From Dastarcus helophoroides (lineage: Eukaryota > Arthropoda > Insecta > Coleoptera > Bothrideridae), in the NCBI GenBank assembly GCA_028583605.1, contig CM053333.1, forward strand, positions 24,717,302 through 24,781,301: 64,000 nt of DNA, given 5' to 3'. Both the position numbers and the translations under genes were made by a program. Below, in pieces: positions 1 through 10,330 of the stretch. How positions within the stretch are numbered: position 1 is the stretch's first letter; every line of letters begins with the position of its first letter. The notes beneath the pieces are model-generated. The model was not told the DNA's origin and made no database searches. It worked only from the letters and a program-made list of their open reading frames with translations.

Positions 1-1660
1 GAGAGAGTTAAAAGTGTCAAGAAAATGCCAACATTTTTAAAATGGCGTAATTTAAAAAAAATTGAAATGTTTTGGAAAACAAAACTTTTAAAACGTTTCA
101 AAAATTTTGAAGAATTAAAAAGTCTTAAATTTTCAAAAAAGTCTAAATTTTTGAAAAAACACGTAAATTTAAAATAAATCTAAAATTCTAAAGTCAAAAT
201 TTGGAAAAATATAGTTTTCGTAACATAAAAGTTAAATTTTCAAAAAAAAAGGATTTAAAAAATAGAGATTTTGAAAAAAAATTCGTAATTTTTAATAAAG
301 TCTGAATTTTAAAAAGAGTAGGAAATTTTAAAATTCTAGATTAAAGAAGGAAAAAGGATTCTTTTCCAAAAAACTTGCAAATTTCAAGAAAAAGTTGGAA
401 AATTTTGAAAAAAGTCGGAAATTCCGAAAAATGTGGAAATTTTCTTAAAAAGTTAAAATTTTCTAAAAAAAACATCAAAATCTCCAAAAAAAAATCAAAA
501 TTTTGAAAAAAAATCCTGATTTTTGAAAAAATCGAAATATTGGCAGTGAGAAATTAGACGAAATTTTGAAAAATGTCGAAATTTTCATACAGTTAAAATT
601 TTGAAAAAGGTTGAAAAATTTTTTAAAAAGTCGAAATTTCAAAAAAGTCAAATTTTTTTAAAATCATGATTTTTTGGAAAAATCGAAATATTGAAACATA
701 GTCGAAAATTTCAAAAAACACGAACTTTTGAGAGTTAAAACTGTCAAGAAAATGCCAACATTTTTAAAATGGCGTAATTTAAAAAAAAATTGAAATGTTT
801 TGGAAAACAAAACTTTTAAAACGTTTCAAAAATTTTAAAGAATTAAAAAAAGTCTTAAATTTTCAAAAAAGTCAAAATTGTTGGAAAAAAACGTAAATTT
901 GAAACTCTAAAGTCAAAATTTGTAAAAATATAGTTTTCATAACATAAAAAGTAAAATTCACAAAAAAAGGATTAAAAAAATAAAGATTTTGAAAAAAATT
1001 CGTACTTTTTAATAGTCTGAATTTTGAAAAAGAGTAGGAAATTTCAAAATTCTAGATTAAAGAAGGAAAAAGGATTCTTTTCCAAAAAACTTGCAATTTT
1101 CAACAGAAAATCAAATTTTCCAAAAAAGTTATCCATTTTTAAATGGTTCTAAATTTCAAGAAAAAGTCGTATTTTAAAAAATTAAATTTTCAAAAAATTT
1201 CTTTACATTCAAGAAAATTCGAAATTATTAAAGAAACGATTTTTTAAGATAATATGAAGCGTTTAAATAATTTTCAAATTTTTTAAGTCAAAATTTTAAA
1301 AAATTGATGCATTTTAAATAACTGGCAAAATTATTAAAAAATCCGAAATTTTCGAAAGAAGTTAAATTTTGGAAGAAGTAGAAATTTGAAAAATAAAGTT
1401 AAAAAAAAAATTAGTTTAAATTTTGAAAAAAGTTCATAAATTTGGAAGTCAAAATTTTGAAAAATTGATGTATTTTGACAAAATGTAAAAATTAATAAAA
1501 AAATCCGAAATTTTCAAAAAGTTTAAATTTTGGAAGTAGAAATTCGAAAAATAAATATTAAAAAAATTTAAATTTTGAAAAAAGTTCACAATTTTGGAAA
1601 AAGTCGAAATTTTGAAAAATGTTGAAATTTTCATAAAAAAGTTTGGATTAAAAAAAAATC
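1..1660. repeat. AT-rich array with about 728-bp tandem unit
   Basis: The block beginning GAGAGTTAAAA near base 3 recurs near 731 with the same order of landmarks (a CAAGAAAATGCCAAC stretch, then AAATGGCGTAATTT), giving a period of about 728 bp and roughly 1.5 copies. From about 1270 to 1640 a shorter period near 170 bp is visible around the landmark AAAATTGATG. Everything is A/T runs with GTCGAAATTT-type words. No coding signal; the short ORF at 1449-1634 is Phe/Asn low-complexity translation of the array. It probably lies in the intron preceding the exon at 1837. Confidence 0.75.
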
Positions 1661-1836
1661 AATAAATAAAATACATTTTCTAATGCGGGATCTTTTGATA
1701 ATTTTTTTTTTGATTCCTGATATTTTGACTTTATCTCCTTATCCAATTTTTTGGATGCGCTCTGCGGTTTGTACAGTATGAAACACTAAAATTAAATAAG
1801 ATTGAAATATTTCATTTTTATTGTGTTCTTCCGCAG

Positions 1837-2026
1837 GATCATTGCAGCCATAAAGGATCTGGAGAACATTCTTCGGGAACAAGGAGACAGGATTTCAGCT
1901 CTTCAACATAATGTCAATGCTATCGTAGAAATAAGTCGCAACAGAGCAGGCCCAACATACATGGAAATGTTCATGATCGTTTTGATAGCTGGTTGCATGC
2001 AGGCTCTCTTTTTGTATTTAACGTAA
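1837..2026 (+). CDS. terminal exon of an unrecognised coiled-coil, C-terminally membrane-anchored protein
   Basis: A good 3' splice site (pyrimidine-rich tract ending CCGCAG at 1831-1836) opens a frame that runs to TAA at 2024-2026 and encodes about 62 residues. The first base completes a codon begun in an upstream exon outside the window. The first half is an amphipathic helix of coiled-coil type (segments AAIKDLENILREQGD and RISALQHNVNAIVEIS). After a short NRAGPTY linker comes a hydrophobic stretch of about 18 residues (MFMIVLIAGCMQALFLYL) that ends one residue before the stop. This is the layout of a tail-anchored or C-terminally anchored protein with its bulk in the cytosol. I do not recognise the family. 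Codon use and composition differ sharply from the surrounding low-complexity AT DNA, which supports a real exon. Confidence 0.62.
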
Positions 2027-2395
2027 TTCTTTCGCTCAGACTAAAAATTAAATGCCAATTTTTTTCTTATATGTTACTATTTATAACATATAAATTCGAA
2101 ACTATACTTCCAAACATGCGCTTATTTTTCCAAATTTTTTATCGTATTTTGGATCGATGTTTTTCAATTGTTTGTTACGATTTATTAAAAATTAATGTAA
2201 AATTTTAAAGTGTAGTTTTAAGTATTTGTAGATTTGTTTCAGGAATAAACGTATCGTCACGTACAGTATTTATATGTCATGTGCAATTGAAAGATGTAAT
2301 TTCTTTCAGTAAGTCTTTGGTGTGACTAATAGTTTGTATGTAAAATGTGCAAACTCTAATCGAAAACGAATAAAAAAAATACACAGTTATAGGTG
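2027..2395 (+). other. 3' UTR of the preceding gene
   Basis: Non-repetitive AT-rich DNA follows the stop codon. Two AATAAA hexamers (2244-2249 and 2369-2374) on the coding strand are candidate polyadenylation signals about 220 and 345 bases after the stop. The end is inferred from the second signal. Confidence 0.45.
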
Positions 2396-2890
2396 ATTGG
2401 AAGTTAATTTGGTTGCTGTTGTCTATATTTCAGCCGCTTTTCCCAGTGCACATCACAATTAACTTATACACATATGTATATACTTAGGTTTTGTTTTGTT
2501 GAATATTTTGCTGTTTTGTGTTTAGATTTAACATAGGGGCCTTTTTATGTTCGGCAATATAAAAAGGCAAAATTGTGATAACATTTCTAGTATAATTTCA
2601 ATTTTAACTAGAGAAAGTCTCAGAAATATCACTTTGGCGTTCTTTCTTTCTAAGTCTTAAAACTCCTGTAAATTAATAACTCTTGTGATTATAAAAATTG
2701 TCTTTCCACCGAAATTGTGTAGCATAATTTAAACATTTAACGTTTCGAAGTTTCCATTTTAAGTCGCAGTGTGAAACATTTAGTGCTTCGAAATTTCCTT
2801 TTTTTTTTTTAGTGTTAAAATACGAAAATTCAATTGAAAATACTGGGCAACAGAAATTTCAGGAAATTAATAGGAATTTATTTTAAAAAA
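2396..2890. other. intergenic, AT-rich, no feature
   Basis: Mostly unique AT-rich sequence between the 3' end of the first gene and the start of the diverged low-complexity block. No ORF, splice pair or structured repeat was seen. Confidence 0.5.
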
Positions 2891-5800
2891 ATAGGAAGTT
2901 GGTGATTTAAATTAGAAATGTTGATCGATACTGACTAAAATGTTCACATTTATTGTTAAAAGTCGAAATTTAAAGGAAATAAAAATTACAAATTTAACCT
3001 TGTTCCAAGCTTTTTCCGAAATTTTTACTTTTTCTCCAAATAAACATTTTTTTGAATCTTCGAAATTAATTTCTAAATTTTAAATTCGAAATTTCTGCTT
3101 TTTTCTCAACATTTTAGATTTAGGATTGAATATTCTAATTTACCGTTTTTGTAGGTTGCTTTTCTGAATATGTTAAGTTTTGTAATTCGTTTCTTGCAGC
3201 TTTTGCGCGTTGACAGTAGCTCATATCAACGCGTAAAAGCTGCAAGAAACAAATTACAGAGATCGAAGGTAGGTGTCCTACGATTTGTAGTTGAATTTCG
3301 CATAAGATAAGTTTTTACAAGTAATCAGTTTCCAAAAAAGTGTGTTTGGAAATGTTAAAATGTCTACCTACCAACTTTTCTTCTTTTAACCTTTATCAAA
3401 AATTTGGATCTCGTATCCGAAATTGTTTAACCTACCTTTGGAGTTAAAGCTTAAGATACTAGAAAAAAGCCAACATTCTGTACTTTGATTTTAAAAATAT
3501 TGTTTTAAACAAATTAACTTTTTTTTGGAATGTCGATGACTCGAACATTTGAATTTTTTTATAGAAGTTTAGATGTTCCAAGTTCCAACCCATAATTTCG
3601 CTTGAAGCTTTCAACTCAGCATTTCGCGGTTGAATTAAGAATTTTAAAAACATTTTTCGCATAAATTTATTTTGGGAACTTTAACTTTCTTATGCGAAAT
3701 ATAAACTTTTTACTCCAAATGTCGACTTTCATCTTAAAAGCTATTAAACAAATTCTCGAATTTTAGAATTTAAAAATATATTCTTTTTTGAGTAAAATGT
3801 TCAGAAGTTCATGAAATTTAGACAAAATTTTGAAATTTCGAAAAATCTTGATTTTCATTTTTAATGACGCAATTTCAACTTTAAACTCGATTGTTCGAAT
3901 TTTTTGCCAAAGTTTCAAATTTTAAACGAGATTTTGCTTGAACCTTAAAATTTCCGGAAAAAATCGAAATTCGGAGATTGAATTCGAAAATTCTAGTACA
4001 AACCCAAATTTTGTGGTTAAGCTTGCAGTTTTGAGATTTTTTTATAAATGAGTTGGGCGTTTTTGGAATGTTCTACTTTTTTGTTTGAAATTTTGACTTT
4101 GGTCTTGAAATCATGAAAAACGTCTCAAATTTTCAAGTTTAAAACCTCATGTCAAGCAAAAACTCAATATTTTAAGAATAAAATTCAAATTACGAAAAGA
4201 ATTCAAAATGTTTAAAAGTGAAATTCGTTTTAATAGAGAATTTCAAGATAAAAGAGTCGAAATTTCGTGAAAAGCCTTTAAAAAAATGACATGTTTTAAT
4301 TCAAACATTTTGAGAAATTTTGAAATAATTTCGAATATTCTACTTTTTGCTCACAACTAGACTTCTAGAAAAGCTGAGAGATTTTTGTTTGTATTATTTT
4401 AGGAGCATTTTTTAAATAGACTCGGTTTTTTCGAAATTGTTACTTTTTTATTTAAAATTGTGACATTGATTTGGTATATAAAAAAATTCTCGAATTTTTG
4501 GTTTTAAATATTTCAATCTTCATAATTTGGGAAAAATTAAAATATCGGGATAAATTTAAAATTTATAAAAACGAAAATCGAGTTTTAACAAGAAATTTCG
4601 AAAAAAACTTAAAAATAATTCACAACTCCGGACTTTTTGATAATATTTCAAATATTCAACTTTTGCTGAGAAATTTCCTTTTTTTAAGTTCAATACAATC
4701 GTAAAGGGCAGCTCTATTATGCCTTGGAGCAACGCGAGTAGGATGCGGAAACAACGATAGATGGCGATGAACCACCTTCTTAAACAAGGATAGGTTGTCT
4801 AGGAAAGTCATGAGATTTCTTTTTATAAATTCAGCTGTTTAAAATTTTAATCTTACATTTTGTATTTTCAGAAAAAAAAGTCAAATTTCGAAAGTAATTC
4901 AAAATTTATATAAATCGTGTTTGAATACACAATTTCCAGGAAAAAGTGAAATTTAAGAAAAATTTTTGAGTTTAAAAATTCAGGTTTAAACCGGAATTTT
5001 TGATAAAGTTTCGAATATTCGACTTTTTGCTCAAAAATTCAAAACTTCGAAAAGTCGAGAGAATTTTTTTCTTTTCATAAAATCAGCTTTTTATAGTTTT
5101 AAGCTTAAACTCTGCATTTTGAGAGAAACAAAAAACCGTAAGATTCGAAAGTAGTTTAAAAGTTATAAGAACGGAATTCCTGTGGTAACATACAGTTAAA
5201 ATGTCGAGAGAAAAGTCGAAATTTCAAAAAAAAAACTACATTACAGATTTTCGAGTTTAAAATTTTTAAGTGCAAATCCACATTTAAAAAATGTTGCCTA
5301 TTAGAGTTTTTTTTGAAATTCTTCTTTTTCAAAACTTAGCAAAGTTGAGAGATTTTTTTCCCAAGTTCAATTTTTCAAAAGTTCAAGCTTTGTATTGTGA
5401 TAAAAAAAGGTTCCAAATTTATAATGAAATTCGAGTTGTGACAAAAAATGATTGTTGAGAAAAATATATAAAACATTTTACAAGTTTAAGCTTTTGGGAA
5501 TTTGATAAAATTTAAGTATTTGACTTAAAATTTTGACTATTCGACGTTGTGCTTACAAACTTCTAGAAAAAGAGAAATTTGGAAACTTTAAACATTTCAA
5601 GCTTTACAATATTTTAAGGAAAAGTTTTCATTTCAGGCGACACTTGCAACAGTTAAAGTTAAATTCAAGTGTTATCACCAAATTAAAAAAAAAATCAACT
5701 TGAAATTAAGGAAATGAAATTTGGACTATTCGTATTTTTGCTCAGAACTTCTAGAAAAGGGGGAAATTTGATGGTTAGATCTTGAATTCAAAATGTTGAC

Positions 5801-6250
5801 AAACATTTAAATCGGTTTAAAACGAAAGCTTTTTTCTCGAAATTTCAAATGAAAATTAATTTTCTCGAAATTTACAACGAAAACTAAAAATAGTTAAATT
5901 TTAATGTTAAACTCTGCATTTAGAGAAAAACAGTCAACATTTTGAGAAAACTTGAAATTCATATGAAGAGTTTCAGATTTAATCACAATATTTTCACTTT
6001 AAATTCGAATATTTTTCAAAATTTGTTTTCAAACTTCTAAATTTTTGGAAAAAGTCGAAATTTTGACAAAGTTGTTTTTTCCAGAGTTGTGACCTTTTCT
6101 TTTTAATATTGGTCATTTATTTTTAAAGCGATGCTCTCTCATTTTGCCCACTTCCAAAAAAAGTGGAGATTCTGAAAAATTTCGGAAATAGTCAAAACTT
6201 CGAGGAAAAGTCGAACATTTTGAAATATTTGTAATAATATTAATTTACGG
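2890..6250. repeat. diverged AT-rich low-complexity array (GTCGAAATTT family)
   Basis: Degenerate words such as CGAAATTT, TTCGAAATT and AAAATTT alternate with A/T runs with no clean period. It looks like an old, decayed version of the arrays that recur at 10.3-13.4, 15.0-18.1, 21.7-25.8, 29.1-30.1, 34-36.4, 37.1-42.7 and 49-61 kb. ORFs at 3459-3662 and 4471-4704 are low-complexity and not credible. One unique island is a perfect-looking hairpin at 3182-3257. Confidence 0.6.
3182..3257. repeat. 76-bp inverted repeat, pre-miRNA-sized hairpin
   Basis: Left arm landmarks GTAATTCGTTTCTTGCAGC and TTTTGCGCGTTGA are mirrored by TCAACGCGTAAAAGCTGC and AAGAAACAAATTAC. Arms are about 32 bases with only a few mismatches, and the loop is about 12 bases (CAGTAGCTCATA). 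The arms are much less AT-rich than the surrounding array. It could be a small foldback remnant or a microRNA-type precursor; nothing in the sequence alone decides this. Confidence 0.6.
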
Positions 6251-6962
6251 AAAAAATAAATGTAGGATTTTCCTTGTTGTTTAGGGATGATCACAGGTGT
6301 GGTTCAATAATTAAAAAAAAGCACTTCATTGGGAAACAAGTCTGGTCATGATCACTCTGCTTTTAAATAATCAAGTGAAACTTTTTCCGTAAAATGGTTT
6401 GACGTTCTTCGCCCTGTAATACGACTCTAATTACTATTCAATCGTTCAACTTTTTTTCTGTTATTTTTATTTATGACCATTACACTATATTTTGAAAACC
6501 TACATAAATGTGGAACGTATTCCAAATATCTCAATTCATAAATTAAGTAGTAATTTTTCTGTTGTGTGAGATTTATAAAAAGTGGAAAGACAATTTCGCT
6601 CCGACTAACTTTTAATTACTATTCACATAAATGTAATTTCTTTTTCTGTAAGAAAGACTTAGAAAGTTTGTTCCTTATTATCTGTAAGTATATAAATAAT
6701 CTGTTTTATATAATTAATGACAGTGCATGTGACCTAGTCCTCATTAGATATAAAACGTAGTTGTCACATATTTTTAAATTGCCAGTATATGACTTAGTAA
6801 TAGGTCTCTAAATTCTTAGACCACCGATTTTTATCAAATGCATGACGATCACCCAAATATTAAATACACATACATACTTGTAAAATATAATGTACTTCTC
6901 TCTTAAGACTTCAGATGCTTTAAATACATCCCTTCGATGCATTACTTGTTTTATTTTAAACA
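6251..6962. other. intergenic, mostly unique, no feature
   Basis: AT-rich unique sequence without repeats. The 64-codon ORF at 6566-6760 has no recognisable domain, no conserved-looking composition and no splice context, so I do not call a gene. Confidence 0.4.
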
Positions 6963-7124
6963 CAGTGGTGTTCACTTATGACGAACTAAAGAAATCTGTT
7001 CGTTATAAACGGATTCATATTAAACTATGAACAACAATAGTACTTCAACGTCTGTACCTTTCAAATTGATTCTTTTTTAGCAAAAGTTCCTATTAACTGG
7101 GTTCGTTATAAGCAAACACCACTG
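6963..7124. mobile_element. 162-bp MITE, pogo/Tigger-like termini
   Basis: Terminal inverted repeats of about 25 bp: the left end reads CAGTGGTGTTCACTTATGAC and the right end, reverse complemented, CAGTGGTGTTTGCTTATAAC, each continuing GAAC. The right flank is TA; the left flank reads CA, so a TA target duplication would need one substitution. CAGTGGT-type termini and TA target preference fit the pogo/Tigger branch of Tc1/mariner. Internal sequence is non-coding. Confidence 0.6.
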
Positions 7125-7537
7125 TATCTCTAAACGTAGCATAATCCCAATTCTTTTCCCATCTTTATTATTTATATTTGAAACTAGCGTCGCACCCGCA
7201 ACTTCGTCTGTATAGATTTCAAAATATGGCCACAGATTTTTCAACATTATGTCCTCAAACAATGTAGGATTATTCTTTTTTTTTAATTTCAACCTTAAAA
7301 TTGTAACTTCAAGTTAAATCTGGAATTTGTTTCAGAAAGTTTTAAGTTCTCAAATTTTATCTTTGAAGTCTTTGCTGAGCTGAAGCTTGCTAATTAGAAA
7401 TACTAAAGTTTACAACTTAGAATCAGGTTTCAAGAAAACACTACTTAACAATACATATTTTAATGCAATAATATTAAATAAAACCAGATACATTATAAAT
7501 CATATATTCTATATAGATAAATTACAGACTACAGTAC
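7125..7537. other. intergenic and 3' flank of RTF2
   Basis: Contains a segment near 7180-7235 (ACTAGCGTCGCACCCGCAAC followed by TTCGTCTGTATAG) that resembles a motif commonly seen in dispersed insect repeats; I cannot assign a family. On the minus strand an ATTAAA hexamer (plus 7458-7463) lies 75 bases past the RTF2 stop and may be its poly(A) signal. Confidence 0.35.
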
Positions 7538-8579
7538 TTAATTGTAGAATGGATTATAAGTGACCCAATGGGCTCGATTTTGCTCTTTTTCAGATTGATG
7601 TGACGTAAACAAAGATTTATATACATCCGATGCCTGTGGATCCTTTGCAACACTATAATCAGCTTTCATTTTTTTTACATTCAAATTACTCTTATGTAAT
7701 GTTCCTGGTCTTTTAGAGGGTAACACTCCATTCACTTTCACTGAACTAATCTTCTTTTCTTGTTTGACACCATTCAAACCCGAAGCTTCCCCCTGTTTGA
7801 CACCTGATGTTTCTCCTTGTTTGACATCTGGTATTTCTCCTTTCTCGTCATCTGTAACTTCCTCTTTTTTAACCTTAACCTCAGTTTTAACCTTCTTTGT
7901 CTTATTTTTCTTATTCTCGAGCTGTCTGATTTCCATTTTTTCTCTCATAACAATCAAGTCGTCCTCATTTCCATTTAAAACAATAACATCTTTATCTTCG
8001 AAAGGTTTCTGACATTTATGGCAAACTTTTGTTTCGATTTGTTTCAATGCTCTCTCAGAGAAGACACACCCGCAGCTCCACAGGGCGATAAATCGGAATT
8101 TACCACTCATCTCGAGGCCTATAACAGGACAGATATACGGGGCAGAATCCAGATTTGTATCATGTTCTTTTTTATTTCCATCCATATAGCTAGGATTTGG
8201 TGTCAAGTTCAATTCTTTGATGTCCTGTCAATAAATCATGTTATATCAAGTCATATAATTTATATAAACATACCTTCAACGATTTGATATGCGAAGCACA
8301 TTCTGGTAGAGCTTCCTTGTTGAGTAATGCTTCAATGATTGCGATTTTGTTGTAGAGTTTTCCAAGTCCACAAGTAACAATAGGGCTCTCGAGGAGCTGC
8401 TGCGTCACTGCGCAATAGCGCCATTGGAAAACAAGTTCGGAATCTTTGTCTTTCTAATAAATAAAACAACAGGTAAGAATTTATGGGATAAAATTTAACT
8501 CGTGACTTACAGCTTCTGGTTTCTTTTTAACCCTCACCAATTCATCGCGGCGAGGTATAGTGCCCCCATCACAACCCAT
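7538..8579 (-). CDS. RTF2: replication termination factor 2 (RTF2), complete, 3 exons
   Basis: Exon 1 is 8511-8579 (ATG at 8577-8579), exon 2 is 8274-8453 and exon 3 is 7538-8224. Both introns (58 and 49 bp) have GT...AG ends and phase 0 junctions. The product is 311 residues; human RTF2 is about 306. It opens MGCDGGTIPRRDELVRVKKK, the family signature. The RING-like part follows, with a WRYCAVTQQLLESPIV segment in exon 2 and YICPVIGLEM (113-122), C115, CGCVFSERALK (134-144), C151 and C154 in exon 3. A Lys/Glu-rich low-complexity tail with three GE-x-x-x-VKQ-type repeats comes next. The protein ends with a YKSLFT box and HWVTYNPFYN, matching the family C terminus. RTF2 is a nuclear, replisome-associated factor at stalled or terminating forks, removed by proteasome shuttles (family knowledge). 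No defects seen. Confidence 0.97.
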
Positions 8580-8973
8580 GTCAAATGATTTTTAAATTTA
8601 GCAGAATGTGCAACTGATTGATATTTACTTGCTAGGCTGTAAATTAATACAACGCCAGTTGCTTACAATAATAAATTTAACAGCAACAACCACCAAATAT
8701 GAAATCAAAACACAAACTGACCACAGAACATAAACTGACCATAACAGATGACTATGTGACGGATGACATCGAACCAGGGGTACCAACCCCTAAAAAAATA
8801 TGTTTTTAACCTTTAATGCCTACCTTGACTGGGGTATTTTTAACTACTCTGCAGGGTCGGCTCTAGGAATTTTCCACCCGAAACACGGATTATTTTTGCG
8901 CCACACTAATATACATTAAAACTATTAAATATATTATTATGTTAGCCTTTGGCCGAAGAAAACAACGTAAATT
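8580..8973. other. RTF2 upstream region, promoter inferred
   Basis: Unique, moderately AT-rich DNA directly 5' of RTF2 on the minus strand. No TATA box at a convincing distance. Fragments resembling hAT termini (CAGGGGTACC near 8775 and CAGGGTCGGC near 8852) have no partner ends. Confidence 0.35.
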
Positions 8974-8981
8974 AACAAAAT

Positions 8982-9899
8982 TAGGGATGCGCATCGAATG
9001 TTGATGTTTTATTTCCGATGTTTTCAGGACATCGATGTTGATCTAATCGATTCTTTAAGTTGTTTCTACTTTTGAAAGAAGTCTTATAAAAACGGACTAT
9101 TTGCCCTAAAAAAATGTTTTTTCTTGTTTCCTGGGAACTTTCCCTTATACATTATTACCTAAATTGAAATTCAATTAAGTTGCTTATGTTAATTTAATTT
9201 TTGAGCGCCATCTAATGTTAAGTTGCATTACCATTCGCTCGAAGAATTCAAGGAAATAGTTTTTTAATTCGCCAACCTTATTATATTAATACTTTACTTT
9301 CCTCCTAGTAAAGAACACGATGAAACATTGTGACCATAAAGACAAAAATAGTTTGTTAATCGCTATTTTGTATGAATTTTAAGTTTATTACCCTTTGATT
9401 AGGCATGCATAAGGATGCAAGATAATTTTAATATCGATATAAATATTGACAACAGACAAATATCGATAATCGATAATACCGAACTTTTTTTTTATCGATA
9501 ATCGATATTATGGAAATTAATTAAAAAATTTGTAAACGAGGCTCCACTCTTAGAATTTTCTACGTATTTCGGACATATTATTTTTGGTCACAAAAAAAAG
9601 GTCCTCGATTTCCATATTTCTAGCCATCATTGGCGACAATTGGACGATTGGTATCGGCTATCGGGCCATATCGATAATATCATAGCGACAATGTTATAAT
9701 ATTGATATAAATATCGATATTTTTGCTTCGATATTATCAATAATATCGGTCAGCCGATATATCGTTGCCTCCCTAGGCATGCATATACAGTACCGATGTT
9801 ATAAAAACATCGATGCCATTGCCATTGCCATACATCATTAACATTGATTGTTCTTATATGTCACAACATCGATGTTTAGCTAATCGATGCGCATTCCTA
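8982..9899. mobile_element. non-autonomous hAT-like element, TAGGGATGCGCATCGA ends
   Basis: Left end TAGGGATGCGCATCGA; right end, reverse complemented, TAGGAATGCGCATCGA. Flanks AACAAAAT (8974-8981) and GACAAAAT (9900-9907) are an 8-bp target duplication with one change. The subterminal regions are dense in ATCGAT words. It has no transposase ORF and carries a second element nested at 9410-9775. hAT assignment rests on the TAGGG-type termini and 8-bp duplication. Confidence 0.78.
9410..9775. mobile_element. 366-bp hAT-like MITE nested in the 8982-9899 element
   Basis: Perfect 8-bp target duplication GGCATGCA at 9402-9409 and 9776-9783. Left terminus TAAGGATGCAAGATA, right terminus (reverse complement) TAGGGAGGCAACGATA. 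The interior consists largely of ATCGATAT variants. It inserted after the host element, giving a two-level nest. Confidence 0.82.
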
Positions 9900-10330
9900 G
9901 ACAAAATAAAAGTGTTTACTTCAAGCCAGTGACGCGCCGCGCTTTTAGGGAGGCAAACGATAGTTCGATGTTTTGAAAACATCGATATATCATTTGTAAA
10001 CATCGATGTTTCAATATCGTTTGAAAACATCGATGTGTCGTTTGTAAACATCGATATTTCAATATCGATGGTAAAGCATAAAAAATATCGATATATCGTT
10101 CGGTTCATAAAAGATGTTTGAAAAATCGACGTATCGCATTAGAACAGAATTAGCGCCATCTGTTGCATTGAATTGATGGGATAAACGTGGGATAAACGAA
10201 CATACAATTTTGTGACTGTGACTAGTCACCCGGTGGCAGCAGTGTATATTTAACAAATCGATGCTTAAATTTGTATGCCGCAGGTATACAATACAATTAT
10301 TTGAAAATCATAGTTTAGATATTTTAATTT
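9900..10330. repeat. ATCGAT-rich remnant with one hAT-type end
   Basis: TAGGGAGGCAAACGATA at 9946 matches the right terminus of the nested MITE at 9410-9775, and is followed to about 10135 by repeats of AAACATCGATRT with variable spacers. No matching right end or target duplication was found, so it is a truncated or partly deleted relative. Unique AT-rich sequence follows to 10330. Confidence 0.6.

Noticed and set aside
7764..8287. Plus-strand ORFs opposite RTF2
   Set aside because: Antisense shadows of RTF2 exon 3 and intron 2.
8769..8870. hAT ends CAGGGGTACC and CAGGGTCGGC
   Set aside because: No reverse-complement partner and no 8-bp duplication nearby.
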